Positions 12,171 through 25,114 are shown, counted from the stretch's first letter. The stretch: 64,000 nt of DNA from Polydactylus sextarius (GCA_016801845.1 CM028931.1:23542802-23606801); one strand, 5' to 3'. Numbers and translations are program-made. Notes: generated by a model not told the origin, from the sequence alone.

Positions 12171-12864
12171 CTCACGCCCCTGCGTTTGAAGCGTTGGTTC
12201 TGGGATAGCTTTGTTTGGAGAGTTGTGTGTAGCTGCCGTGACATCTTCATGTACGAAACATATGTTCGTGTGTCCAATTAACAGCATCCGTTAGCGGCGT
12301 CCCCTTGGTGGAGTATCACTGGCCGGGTTAGAAACAGCCAGTTAATTAGAAACTAGAAGACGTCCGTTAAGTATCACGCGGCGGAGAAACATGTCACCCG
12401 CTGACACTTTCATCTTAGAGAAATAAAAAATAAAAAATGAAAACGATCGCGTTGTGCCCGAGTGTTAGATATCAGGCGACAAGACGCAGGTTTAGTTGCT
12501 AGGTCGCTGATGGGGACGGGGTGTAATAAAAGGGGATAAAGGTAAGACGGGACAAGTGGGTGGCAGCAGTAACGGCAGCGCAGCGTCTTTATACTCACTC
12601 TGATTCACTTTATGCAAATCATCACACAATCACAGGAAATGCCTGGGCCTTTGCTGCGGCTAATTGCCACAGCAATAACAAAGAAGGGGCTTCCTTTGAG
12701 CGGAGAGGCAAATTAAACATTAGTTTAGAGTTTTTCTTGGAGACCGAGGGATGTTATAATTACCCAGAAACCAACACATCAGCACTTTGCACGCCACGTA
12801 TCCCAGCTTGTGGAAGCCTGGCGGAGGGAAAACAAATGTATCTCATATTCTGGGAGAGAGACAT

Positions 12865-13010
12865 TTGAGGGTGGAGGGAGATGGAGCACGGTGGGGTGGG
12901 TGGGAGGGATGTGGGAGAGATAGTGAAGGGCATGTAGGGGGTTGAGAGATGGGGGAGGACAGAGATGGAGAGGGACATGGGGGATAATGAGGGGAAAGGC
13001 GGCTGAGAGT
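12865..13010. repeat. G/A-rich purine tract
   Basis: Nearly all purine on the plus strand, with repeated GGGAGGG, GGTGGGGTGGGTGGG and GGGGGA runs. It has potential for G-quadruplex or triplex formation. No coding sequence. Confidence 0.6.
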
Positions 13011-13404
13011 GATAGCATCTCTCCAAACCACTCCACGCTGGTAGTGAGGCATCTAAATGTACACCTCCCATTAGCATACTGACCCCACCCCTCTCCACTG
13101 GCCTTTTCTGCCTCATTATCATCAGGTGTGGTTGGTGGTTGGTGGTGCAGGGAACAGGAAACGCAAACCAAGCTCATTTTGCATCACAGGTTCCTCTAAA
13201 TGTCACGGAACAAATGGTGCGGTGGCATCCGCGCCGTGCAAATGTGACCATCCAGCTGAGCCGTGTAAGGGGTTAAGTCTGTGAGTGGTTCATTAATGTG
13301 GGTTGGTGCAACGGAGCATGGAGCTGGCGAAAACAAACAAGGCAGCCATGGAAACTTCAAGAGGCGTTCTTGGATATCCTCACCTTCAGGGAGGGGGAAG
13401 GAGG

Positions 13405-14345
13405 GCGAGTCGATGGGCCTACATTAGGTCAACATTAGGTCAACATTAGACTAACATTGGGCCAACATTGGGGCTATGTTGGGCCAACATTAGGTGTACA
13501 TTGGGCCTAATGTTAGCCCTAACATTGGGCCAACATTAGGCTAATACTGAGCCAACATTAGGCTAATATTAGGCTAACATTAGGTCTACATTGGGCCTAC
13601 ATTGGGCCAACATTAGGCTAACTTTGGCCCAACATTGGGCGTACATTGAGCCAACATTAGGCTAACACTGAGCTAACATTAGGCTAACATTGGGCCAACA
13701 TTAGGCCTACATTGGGCCTACATTGGGCCTACATTGAGTCAACATTAGGCTAACATTAGGCTAACATTAGGCCAACATTAGGCTAACACTGAGCCAACAT
13801 TAGGCTAATATTAGGCTAACATTAGGTCTACATTGGGCCTACATTGGGCCAACATTAGGCTAACTTTGGCCCAACATTGGGCTAACATTGAGCCAACATT
13901 AGGCTAACATTGAGTCAACATTAGGCTAACACTGAGCCAACATTAGGCTAACATTAGGCTAACATTAGGCCAATATTAGGCTAACATCAGGCCTACATTG
14001 GCCCTACATTGGGCCAACATTAGGCCAACATTGGTCCAACATTAGGCTAACATTAGGCCAACATTAGGCCAACATTAGGCCTACATTGGGGCCTAAATTG
14101 GACCAACATTAGGCCTACAATGGCCCTACATTGGGTCAACATTAGGCCAACATTAGGCCAACATCAGGCCAACATTAGGCCAACATTAGGCCAACATTAG
14201 GCCAACATTAGGTTAACATTGGACCAACACTGGGCCAACATTGGGCCAATATTAGGCCAACATTAGGCCAACATTGGGCTAACATTAGGTTGACATTGGA
14301 CCAACATTAGGCCAACATTGAGATAACATTGGGCCTACATTAGGG
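13405..14345. repeat. 11-bp minisatellite
   Basis: About 85 degenerate units of the type GGCCAACATTA / GGCTAACATTA / GGCCTACATTG. Longer blocks recur (e.g. AACATTAGGTCTACATTGGG at ~13,575 and ~13,817), indicating segmental duplication within the array. The 11-bp period is close to one DNA helical turn. Confidence 0.9.
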
Positions 14346-14485
14346 CGATAAGGGTAACAGGGGCCAACGCCAAGCTCTGGGCAATGCAATATGTTCTGGT
14401 TTGCTGCTGCTGTGTTTGCTCGACGTCTGAAGCCAATGGCGATGCCTGACATGTTGCACCCAGTCTAACCTAAATGTTCATTCAA

Positions 14486-14488
<3 letters not shown>

Positions 14489-14522
<34 letters not shown>
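14489..14522. repeat. (GT)n microsatellite
   Basis: About 17 uninterrupted GT units, just after the 11-bp minisatellite. Confidence 0.97.
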
Positions 14523-14523
<1 letters not shown>

Positions 14524-15879
14524 TCCTCGCAGCCAGACCGATGCCCCGCGTCTCTAGGTCAGTCTATTTCTTCACCAGTTTGCTGGTGGGTGTGTCTGTC
14601 TACACATCAGTCTGACTGTTTTTGTAGGTCAGTACGTCTGCCGTTCCGCATCTAGTCATACAAAGCCCGCTGACTACGTCCTGGAAATCTAATCATCTAG
14701 CACAGTTGGGTGTTTGTTTGCGGCTGTACTGATGTGCCATGCAAGGAGCGCAAACATCCAGTGATGTACACAAACAACAAACCCCAGTCCAACCCGGCGA
14801 TCATGGGAGCATTTTTCTAACTCTGCTGTTAATATTTGCTTCCAAAAAAAAAAAAAAACAGGTTGTGTTGTATTAGTCACGCAAGGCTAAAGCCCTTCTC
14901 ACTCCATACACACACACACGCATGAATAAATCCCTATATATGTCAACAAGCCAAACTCATAAAACATTCGCACTCTAATTGGTGTGTAGTAACTTTGCTA
15001 GCTCCAATAATAAAAGAAAACTTTTTCTACCCCAATTACTTTTCCATGTTTATGTAATGGGGCTTGTTATTTTCTGACTTTTAATGTTCCCACTCATATA
15101 ACTGTAAGCTATGTGAATAACAGCCTCAATAGACCACGGGTCCTCAAGGATTAGTTACTTTTAGGGAAATCAAGGCCGCGGTGATACAGTGTTAGTGTTT
15201 GCAAGCAATCCAGAGCGGTGACATCAGTTAATTACAAGAAAAAAAAAAAAATTGGAGTGGGATCAGGCCGGGCATGAGAGAGATTATGACACAAGGGCAG
15301 ACTGAATGGCTGGAGGGACACGGCCCAGTGTTTCTGACACCAGCGTTCAGGGAGAGAAAGGAATTACATCACTGTGTTAGGTTATGTAAAAGACTCGAAT
15401 GCCCCTCGGATGGAAAAAAAAAAAAAGAAAAAAAGACAAAGAAATAAATAAATAAACAGCGAAGGAAGGAAACATCTCCTCAAGAGAGGAGACAGAAAAA
15501 GAAAATGACCTACGTAGCTACAATAACGCTCTTTGTGTTCCAGTCAGGTCGAAGAAAAACAAAAACCTGCGAAGCAGCGCTTCTAAAATAACACGAAAAG
15601 TTGTGCTCTGTGTGGTGGGAAAAAAAAAAAAAAAAAAAAACTAAAAAAGGAAGAGAGAAAGCTTCGAGCGAGCCAGCGCTAGAGGGGGTGTGAGAGCTCC
15701 ACCTCCTCATCAAGACCAACCCGGGGATGTTCAGAAAACCAGAGAGGGAGATCAAAGCCTGTGTGATCCAGTGGCTATTATACCACCATACCACCACCCC
15801 CACAACCACTCTAAGCCTGGTGTCCCAACGTGGGGCCTCCTGTACACTACAGAGACACTAAACACTGACCTGGTCTTAT

Positions 15880-16690
15880 CTATGTATATAGGATCCAGGC
15901 TGCATGTTGAAGTATCCTTGGGCAAGACACTGAACCCAATTTGAACGCTAGTCCATTTACCATTTACTGGGGTTTTATCTTCAACTTGAACACCGACTTT
16001 CCGATTAATAGACAACCCACGTGACCTCCTGCCCCTAATAGTAAGAAATAGCAAATGGACTGCGCTTCTATAGCAATTTCCTAGTCTTCTGTTGACCACT
16101 CAAAGAGTTTTATGCACCGGTTTTTGCCCATTCTCCCATTGACACCCGTTCACTCAATGACAGAACATAAGGGGCAAATTGGGGTTCAGTTTCTAGCCCA
16201 AAGAAACTCCAACACAAGGCGGGATTCGAACCACATACCTTCTGATGAACCCACGACCGACTCTGGCACTGACTGACCCACTTAGCTTTTCTATACATTC
16301 ACACATCGTGGCTGTATCTTCGTCTTGACCGAAGGAGAAACCGGCAATTGAACCACCAACCATCCAATTAATAGACGACCCAGGTGACTTCCTGCCCCTC
16401 TGATTCCCCCAACTGCCTTTGGGTTGTGCTTTTTGTTTCACCACAGTTTTACCATTCACTCAATAACAGTAGAGCCATCACGGGCAACTTGAGGTTCAGT
16501 ATCTTGCCCAAGGACGCTTCAACACGTGAACCGGAGTGGGCGGGATTCGAACCACTGACCTCCCGATGAATGGCCGACCCACTCTACCTCTCGTGCGAGT
16601 GGGTGAATGGCCAAAACGGTAGCGTAAAACGCTTTGAGTGGTCAAAACATGACTAGAAAAGCGCTATAGAGGAGCAGTCCATTTATTTAA
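15880..16690. repeat. teleost dispersed repeat cluster
   Basis: Several copies of the fish repeat with TCCTTGGGCAAGACACTGAA (15,914), CAAACTGG-like, and GGGATTCGAACCACTGACCT (16,541). The GGATTCGAACC string is the reverse complement of a tRNA B-box-like sequence, so a tRNA-derived origin is possible. No intact tRNA cloverleaf is present. Confidence 0.55.
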
Positions 16691-17957
16691 TTTTTTTTTT
16701 TTTTTTTCATACTGGCAACATGAATAGCCACAATAGAACACAAATTCCCTCTCGTTCCAATTTCCCCTCTTATCTCGCTTTTGGGTTTCATTTCAATATT
16801 TACAGTATTTCATATATAACTAATGAAAATAGTGGCTTATCTGCTTCCTGCTGACCCCTCCCCCCCCAAACCACCATCCATTGATCACCTTGTTACAAAC
16901 TCTGATTTTAAATCACATCGCTTCTTCTCGACATCTCTGTGTTACGGGAGATGAAGCGAAAGGGGGAAAAAAAAAAAAAAACAATTGGACCCTGTTTTCT
17001 TCTCTCAGTGGGAAGGCATCTCAACAGGCCTGCTATTGACCGCATGGGGGAGGGAGTGGGTCAATGTAACAGAGAGCAGGGGACCATTTTGGACCACTTA
17101 ACTATAATCAGTAAATGCACCCCAGTTGCAATTAGTGCAGGGCCACCCTGTGAGGGTTCGTTTTTTCGCTCACAGCTCTATCTGCATTTTATTCTGCTCC
17201 AAAGGAACCTAGTAATGCCGATAACACTCCTCACATGCAGTTTAACAACAGGAAAGGAGGTGGGAGGTGTGCTGAGGTACTTACTTCATGGTACTTTCGT
17301 GAACAAAGTTGGGGGTTTATTTTGCGCATTTTGGATGGAATGAATCTATAAATCTTTACAGATACTTACGCGCTCATGAACATTCAGGAGCGCTCTCTAC
17401 ATCTTAAACGATTAGCCCGACAAAATGGCTTCTTTTTATAAATGGGGACTCAGTGGAAGGCTTGTGAGGGCGAGAGAGAGAGAGAGCTAAAAACAAAACG
17501 GATGCGTCAGAGTAGCCGGTGCTATCACGCCGAGCCTCTCCGACGCACCGGCACATTTTTCGACTCGTTCATGATTCAGCGCATTTAGTCATCCGTATCT
17601 TTCCCTTTCTTGCCCTCGGGAAGACAAACAGACAAGCCAACAAACAAACCGACAAACAAAAACCTTTTTAACTGACGCAGGCAAATTGTGCGGCGCGGCG
17701 GGCCAGGTGCAGCCCAGTTGACTCGACGAGCATCGTGATGCACGTGAGTAGAGATATGTAACCATAGGACACCTGTTCGCACGCAAGATAAATGCAAAAG
17801 GGGGCAGCCTTGACGACTCGAAAAAAGGAAAAACCAACACATACATCCATCGGTGCGTATTCTGCACTTTTTCTATCCTTGAGATTCAGTGCATCCCACA
17901 GCCTCGGGGGCTATTGATTGTTGTGATCAAGCAAAGCTCCTTCTGAAATATGATACC

Positions 17958-17962
<5 letters not shown>

Positions 17963-18007
<45 letters not shown>
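17963..18007. repeat. (AT)n microsatellite
   Basis: About 22 AT units, abutting the first TTGC-rich block. Confidence 0.97.
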
Positions 18008-18012
<5 letters not shown>

Positions 18013-18360
18013 TCTTAAAAATTTGAATGAAAGCTGCAGTATTTTTAGCCATTTTGTTGCAATAAAGTTGCGGGAACAAGTTTTAAGTTGCAAAAAATTT
18101 GTCTTGACTGGTCAAAATCGTAAAGTGGTGCAGAATTTGCCAGGATTCGGTTGAATTTGCATTAACAGGTGAGATTGCAACATTGCAAAATTTTCCCGGA
18201 GCCTTTTTTTGGGAATTCGTTGGCCCATTTTTAGCTGTTTCGTTGCAATAAAGTTGCGGGAGCTAGTTTTAAGTTGTGAAAAATTTGTCTTGACTGGTGG
18301 CACAGAATTTGCGATTGCAACATTGCAAAATTTTCCGAGGGCCTTTTTTTTTTTTAAATT
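18007..18360. repeat. TTGC-rich degenerate repeat, block 1
   Basis: The module GTTGCAATAAAGTTGCGGGA-AGTTTTAAGTTG-AAAAATTTGTCTTGACTGG is present twice (18,054 and 18,240), with GATTGCAACATTGCAAAATT at the end of each. It is the same family as the blocks at 19.1-20.3 and 21.9-22.75 kb. Confidence 0.7.
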
Positions 18361-19079
18361 TGCTGCCTCTATATGGCCATATACATACATTATATTACAT
18401 TTATATATATTGAATACAGCCAGCTGTGAGTGACAAGGATTTGTGAGCGACGAGGATTTGTGATCCTACTCCGCTTCTGGATGTGATGATTGAAATGCCG
18501 GGCAGATTTGCGCGAGGGACAAAGGTCAGGATAAAGGAAATGGAGAGAGGAAGGGAGGATGGGATGTCAAAAGAAGGAGACGAGAGAAAGGATACGAGGA
18601 GGCGAGGGGCAGGGACCGCTAATGAATGTCCCCCTGCTATTTTCCCCGACAGTGCTGTAGATATGGTCAGAAACTCCGGGTGTGCTAAATGGGCCATTTC
18701 TCCCTCTTCTTCACCCCGTCTCTCTCACTCTCTCTCACGATCAGTAGGAATAGCAAATGAACACACCTAAAACCCCATCTTTGTGTCTGACCTGAAGCCT
18801 CATTGTCACCATGGTGACACTGTGAATAACAGGGTTGGTTAGGGAGCTTGGGCCTTTGTGGGATGTAGAGGGGATGGGGGGGTGTTATGTCAAGAGCATG
18901 GCACACATATTGACCCAGGATGGAAATGGAGCATAGGTGGGCTCTGAGACAGAGAAATTAAACTGCCCCCATTTTTTTTTTTTTTTTTTTTTTTTGTGTG
19001 AGTTTTTGTTTTAGATTTGTTGTGACCTTATTTGCCCAATTTCAGCAGCTTTCCTTAAAAAAAAAAAAAAAAAAAAAAA

Positions 19080-20285
19080 AATTGCAATGAATGAAACACC
19101 TAAATTTTTTTAGGTGTTTTGTTGCATTTCACTGGAAACATTTCGCTGGAAATGACAATGATTGGTCAAAATTTTTGCAATCAAGTTGCAGTGATTGGTC
19201 CAAATTGCAAGGTTGTGCAAAAAATTTTGCATTAACAGTTGCGATCGCGGCATTTCAGGGACATTTTTTGAGATTGTTGCTGCGTAATTTGCCTGATTTC
19301 GCAGCAGCTTTTCTTAAAAAATTACAGTGAAAGTTGCAGTGTTTTAGGAATTTTGTTGCAATAAAGTTGCGAGTGGTAAAGTTGGAAGGTAAACATGAGA
19401 CTTATATTATCGCACTTTTTTTGCGTCTTCCAAAAGTGACTACGCTAACATATGGATCAACATTTTTGCTGGAAACAACAATGATTGGTCAAAAATTTGC
19501 GATAAAGTTGCAGTGATTGGTTGAAATATTTAGGGTTTTACCTGATTTTACAGCAACTTTTTTAAAAAAAAAACAAAAATTGCGATGAAAGTCGCAGTGT
19601 TTTGAGACGTTTTGTTGCAAGAAAGGTTGTGAGAGCAAGTCAAACTTACGACAATAATTCAAAAATTTGCAAGGTTGCGCAAAAGTTGCAAGGATTGGGT
19701 GAATTTGCATAAACCTAAAATTTTTTGGGTTGCCTTTTTAAGATCGTTGCAGTCTAATTTGTCTGATTTCGCAGCAATTATTCTTAAAAACTGCGTTTTG
19801 TTGCAATAAAGTCGCAGGAGCAAGTTAAAGTTGCAAAAAAAAAAAAAGGCGCTTTGACTGGTCAAAATTGCAAGGTGGCACAGAATTCGCAGTTCGCAAT
19901 TTTTGTGATTGTTGCCCCAATTTGCCTGATTTTGCTGCAAATTTTCTTTTAAAATTACGAAGACAGCTGCAGGGTTTTTAGGTGTTTAGTTGCAATAAAG
20001 TTGCGAGCGCAGGTTTAATTTGCGAAAAAGTTGTCTTCAGTTGAATTAATAGTTGCGATCGCAACATTGCAAAAAAAAAAAAATTTCTAGGGGCCATTTT
20101 TTTTAAATTTGTCAGCCCAAATTTGCCTCATCTTTGCCTTTTTCTTAAAACTTGAGATGAGAGCTACAGTAGTTTTAGGCGTTTTTGTTGCAATAAAGTT
20201 GCAGGAGCGAGTCATGACTTTAAAATCACAAGGGCTTGTGGAATTCGTGGGGATCGATTGAATTTGCAACATCACAAAATCCTAA
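19080..20285. repeat. TTGC-rich degenerate repeat, block 2
   Basis: About five decayed modules built on TTGTTGCAATAAAGTTGC, GACTGGTCAAAATTGCAAGG and ATTTGCCTGATTTCGCAGCA, with poly-A/T runs. There is no coding capacity. The modules are ~200-250 bp long and diverged, so this looks like an old tandem satellite or repeated insertion of one element. I do not recognise a named family. Confidence 0.65.
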
Positions 20286-21130
20286 TGCGCCTGATGTGAA
20301 ACCTACCCTGGAGTTGTAAGAGATGCAACCCTTTCTGGGAGGTTTCTGCGATGACTCAAAGCCAATAATAATAATAATAATAACATTGTCATGGGTAAAA
20401 TCTATACTTTTTTCTGTGCTTAGATGGAGCACAGATACACAATGTACACAGCTGGTAACAGGCTGCAGATGAAAGCCAATTTGGGTTTCTTTGTGTAACC
20501 GAGAGCTTCAGTTGAACCACAGGTCCCTGATGAACAAAGACGGAGAAAGAGGAAGCGATCGAGAGTGAGAGCGAATGAGAGTGGGAGGAGAAGGCGAGCC
20601 GGGCAGAGTGAGGGGTGAGGGGAGAGAGACAGGGCGTCCTGGCCCACCTGGCCAAACAATAGCAGTGAGATGAGAGTGCGGCTCGAGGGCCCTAAAGTAC
20701 ACAGCTGTCAGTTGGGGAAGAGGCAGGATCAAAACAGACCCCAGTCGAGTTCAGGTGTTGCACCTTCAGACGCCGACGAAACCCTTTTTTTTTTTCTTTT
20801 TTTTTTTGAGAGCCTTGGTTGCCACGGTGACGCGTGACGTGAAATGATGTGCGTGTGTGTTAATGCTCCTCATTAATTTGGACAAAAACAAGAAAAAAAA
20901 AAGAAAGATATTTTATTTTAATCTATCACTCTAGCTATTTATCCATCCACGGTTCAAACTTTCTGACAAACAGTAAGATTCTACTTCCAATAAAGAGTAG
21001 AAGAAGAAAAGAAGCACAATAGGTATTATCTAACTGTCTGTCTGTCTATCTATCAATAGTTCAAAATTTCTGACAAACAGTAGGATTCAACTAACAATAA
21101 ACAGTAGAAGAAGAAAAAACATAATAGGTT

Positions 21131-21131
<1 letters not shown>

Positions 21132-21207
<76 letters not shown>
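21132..21207. repeat. (TATC)n microsatellite
   Basis: About 19 uninterrupted tetranucleotide units (GATA on the other strand). Confidence 0.97.
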
Positions 21208-21346
21208 CACGTTTGCTTCTTTTGCTTTTAATTACAGTCAGAAATGAAAGCGTGCCGTGAGTAAAATAAGCAAGAAAATGACAGAGGGCGACGTGATGCG
21301 TACGTCAGAGACATAAAAATGAGAGGGGAACGAACACATGTAATTC

Positions 21347-21378
<32 letters not shown>

Positions 21379-21803
21379 TTTATTTATTTTTTCGCTCGTG
21401 TCCACAAGCAACAACGCCGTCTTTGTTTGTCTTTGTCGAAAAAGCCGCTGGTTTGATGATATATAGATCGTGGCTGTAATGAAACAACGTCCCCGCTGTG
21501 TTTAAAAGATGGGGGAAGGGTGGGGGGGTTGATATGAGCTATGTGTGTGTGTGGGGGAGGATACATGTGAACTGCGTTACGTTTAGCCACGCAAATTGGC
21601 CAAGCCGTTGTCGCTATTTACGTTTTTAACGGTGATTGATTCCCCTCTTGTGCTTTCGTTTCCGTTTTCGTTTCTATTTCTCACGGTGGCATTTCTGGCT
21701 TTTCTTTCTGTACCGTTATCTACAATCTGACTGGAACATGCTTGTTTGTTTCCTCCGTGGACTGATATGTGGCGTCTTTATGCTCCACCAGCTAGTGCGC
21801 TCA

Positions 21804-21896
21804 AAGCTCAGTGAGCCAACGCGCAACTAAAGTCGTTAGTTTGCATTCGTCTCCTTTAGGGAAATTTAGCGAAGCAGTTTGGGTTCGGTAGTAAAA
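21804..21896 (+). repeat. 93-bp direct repeat, left copy
   Basis: It begins AAGCTCAGTGAGCCAACGCG and ends GTAGTAAAA. It recurs with a handful of mismatches 1,017 bp to the right, on the other side of the TTGC-rich block. Confidence 0.85.
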
Positions 21897-22745
21897 AAAA
21901 TTGGGGTTGAATTTGCAGAAATATTCGCAGAAATCTTTCAGGGGTCTTTTGTTGTTGTTGTTGTTCTTGTTGCGATGAAAGCTGCAGTGTTTGTGTGTGC
22001 AAAAAAAAGTTGCCTTGACTGGTCAAAATTGCAAGGTTGCGCAGAATTCGTAAGGATTGGTTAGCGGTAGCAATTGCAACATTGCAAAATTTTCTGTGGC
22101 GGCTTTGTTTTTTTGGAATTTGTTGCCCCTACTTTGCCTGATTTTGCTTGTGTTTTTGTAGGTGTTTCCTTGCAATAAAATTGCGAGAGCAAGTCAATGT
22201 TGCAAGTTGCCTGATTTTGCAGCAACTGCAATGAAAGCTGCAGTATTTTTAGGCGTTTCATTGCAATAAAGTTGCAGGAGCAAGTTTTAAGTTGCGAAAA
22301 ATTTGTCTTGACTGGTCAAAATCAAGAGATGGTGCATAATTTTCCAGGATCGGTTGAATTAGCGTTAATAGTTAAATTTTTCTTAAAAACTGCAATGAAA
22401 GCTGCAGTGTTTTTTTAGGCGTTCCGTTGCAACAAAGTTGCGGGAGCAAGTCAGAGTTGCAAAAAAGTTTCAAGGTCACGGACACCTTTTTTGAGATTGT
22501 TGCCCTTTAATTTTCCTGATTTCGCAGCAACTTTTCTTAATAACTGTGATGAAAGCTGCAATGTTTTTAGCCGTTCCGTTGCAATAAAGTTGCGGGAGCA
22601 AGTCAAAGCTGCAAGTTGTCTGATTTTGCAGCAATTTTTCTTAAAAACTCTGACCAAAGCTGCAGTGTTTTTAGGCAATTGAATTCGCAAATCACGCTGG
22701 ATGTGATTGTGCAACCAACCCTGCCGCTTTAACAGAAGCATCCCC
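21896..22745. repeat. TTGC-rich degenerate repeat, block 3, flanked by 93-bp direct repeats
   Basis: Modules as in block 2 (GTTGCAATAAAGTTGCAGGA, AGCAACTTTTCTTAA, GAAAGCTGCAGTGTTTTTAG). The block is bracketed by two near-identical 93-bp copies starting AAGCTCAGTGAGCCAACGCG. Confidence 0.65.
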
Positions 22746-22820
22746 TTTCTGTGAGGTTGCAGCTAGCGCACACAATATCTAACACTCCTCACTCATAAAA
22801 CACCGGGATTAGTCTTTTTC

Positions 22821-22913
22821 AAGCTCAGTGAGCCAACGCGCAACTAAAGTCATTAGTTTGCATCGCTCTTCTTTAGGGAAATTTAGCAAAGCAGTTTGGG
22901 TTCAGTAGTAAAA
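22821..22913 (+). repeat. 93-bp direct repeat, right copy
   Basis: It matches 21804-21896 in the same orientation with few substitutions (e.g. GTCGTTAG versus GTCATTAG; TTCGGTAG versus TTCAGTAG), without gaps over the full length. Confidence 0.85.
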
Positions 22914-23189
22914 TACAGCTGTTTGTCTCCAGCTCTCGAATGCTGCTCCATTCCTTAATGCTAACCCTTTTAATATTTAACCAGGATCCAATAGCCGAGT
23001 AATTATTTTTCCAAACAAATTACGCCTCAGGCCAAAACCACCGCAATCTGATACACACCGCGGCAATACATTCTGTGTCACAAGGCGCTATTAGTCATTT
23101 TAAATTATTAATCGAGTTTGGGTGAATTAGGATTTTTGCTTCAAACCCCGTTTTGTGACTCGTCGCACATTGACGAAGACAAAGCCTTG

Positions 23190-23365
23190 TAAAATAGTCT
23201 TTTTTAATAAACTCTTTGTACATTTACCAACAGTTTATGTGTAGGGACCCTATTCATGCTACTGCTGAAGTGAAGTAATATTTTGAGCTTTATTAGTGGT
23301 TAAAAAATGATGATTTAGATACGTTTGGCTGGCTGCCCCATTCACTTTCATTGCTAACTCTTTCA
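23190..23365. mobile_element. partial copy of the palindromic MITE-like family
   Basis: It contains the family blocks TTTATGTGTAGGGACCC, ATTCATGCTACTGCTGAAGT, TTGAGCTTTATTAGTGGTTA and GGCTGGCTGCCCCATT in the order seen in the right arm of the copies at 7.4-7.6 and 62.4-62.6 kb. Only one arm is present. Confidence 0.6.
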
Positions 23366-24002
23366 AATGATGTCAGATATGAGAAGCTTCAGTAGAAAAG
23401 CTTAAAGATGCGAATGTAAAACGCAAAAAGGATCTGAGGAAACATTCTTTTCTTAAAATGTGTGTATGTAGCGTTCAGCCAGGGAGTGGACAAATTAGCC
23501 CTGTTTACCTTTAAATATGTTCGGAAAAAAAAAAAAAAAAAAAAAAAATCCAATTGAGCTGAGATGGTGTTTTTTTTGTGTTGTGTTGGAAACTTTATGG
23601 GCCTCTGCACACCAGGCATTCTCTGTCACAGTGGCAGTTAGTCACACACAGTCAGCATGGAGCCAATAGCAGCACACCCCCACCTCCCCCACCCCAGTCC
23701 TCTCACCAGCTGGACAGCTACAGCTTGGATGTGTCCCTCAGTGTCCCTCTTGACCTCTGATTGTTTTTCTTTCTCCTCTGAATCTTATCAGTACTCCAGT
23801 GGTCTTAAAGTGGTGATAGAAGTCACTTTTGGAACATTGTGAACTATTCTTGGAGGTCTCCAAATAATGGTCTAATGTGACCTCAGTATGCTCATGAATA
23901 TTGAAATGAGGTGTGCGCTGATTGGTTGGTTTACAACGAAGGCAAAAGAGGTCCGCTATTGTTATAGCGGCCGACAACAGGTTTCAGATTTTATGCTGGT
24001 CG

Positions 24003-24750
24003 ACGTGATATCGAGTTTGACCATCTTTTGTTCTCATAGCCAAATAGTAAACAATGAAAGTGAATGGGGCAGCCAGCCAAACGCATCTAAATCGCCATAT
24101 TTAATCACTAATAAAGCTCAGAATACCACTTCACTTCAGCAGTAGCATGAATAGGGTCCCTACACACAAACTGAAGTACTGATAACTTAGCAACTGTACC
24201 ATATAATGAAAGTAAGTGGGGCAGCCAGCCAAATGCGTATAAATCGACATTTTTTAATTACTAATAATTGTCAAAATATTGCTTCACTTCAGCAGTAGCA
24301 TGAATAGGGTCCCTGTCATGCTACTGCATGTGATGGGGAAAAGTAATATGAACCCCGGTCTATTTCAACACAAATACAAGTCAAACAATGAAAGTTAATG
24401 GGGCAGCCAGCCAAACGTACCTAAATTGCCATTATTCAACGACTAATTAAGCTCAGAATATCTTTTCACTTCAGCAATAGCATGAATAGGGTCTATCCTT
24501 CATCGCCAGTTGTTATGAAAACAAGACGTCGGATAAGTCTTGTAACTGTAACAGTCTTTTTAATAAAGTCTCGCTTCACTAACTAAGTTATCAGTACTTC
24601 AGTTTATGTGTAGGGAACCTATTCATGCTACTGCTGAAGTGAAGTGATATTTGAGTTTTGTTGGTGGCTCAAAAATGTCAATTCAGATGCGTTTGTCTGG
24701 CTGCCCCATTTACGTCCATTGTTAACTATTTGGCTGTGAAAACCGATGAA
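24003..24750. mobile_element. palindromic MITE-like element (copy 2, probably nested)
   Basis: The left arm begins at ATATCGAGTTTGACCATCTT, and AATGGGGCAGCCAGCC blocks appear three times. An internal terminus AACCCCGGTCTATTTC at 24351 resembles the AACCCAGGGTCTATTTC end at 61775. The right arm runs in inverse orientation to GTTAACTATTTGGCTGTGAA near 24740. The internal terminus suggests one copy inserted beside or into another. Confidence 0.6.
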
Positions 24751-25114
24751 ATTCTTCAATAACTTTGTCTGAACTTTGTTCTTAGTGTCGGAAGGAGTGG
24801 GTTGTGGTGCGCAAATTTGTAATTATTTTTATTTTTTTTTAAATTTATTTATTTTGGAGGCGTGTATCGAAAGTGATGTCAGAAACTATGGCGCCATTTC
24901 TTATCCGGATTCACATGCAGAGGAGGTGGAGATGAGGTCTGAGCTTCCTTTTTTTGCGTCCTATGACACCTTTAAAGTGGGACGTTCGGGAGTCCTAAAA
25001 TGAACATTTCTTTCTTTTATTTTCCTTTTTTTTCTTCCTATCTCTCTTTAGCAAGTCTTCACCACGCCTGCTGCATATTTTCCATCCTGATGTTCGCTTT
25101 TAAATATTCATGTA

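Noticed and set aside
16541..16575. GGGATTCGAACCACTGACCT resembling a tRNA T-arm on the opposite strand
   Set aside because: No acceptor stem, D-arm or anticodon arm can be built around it, and the same segment recurs in dispersed copies.
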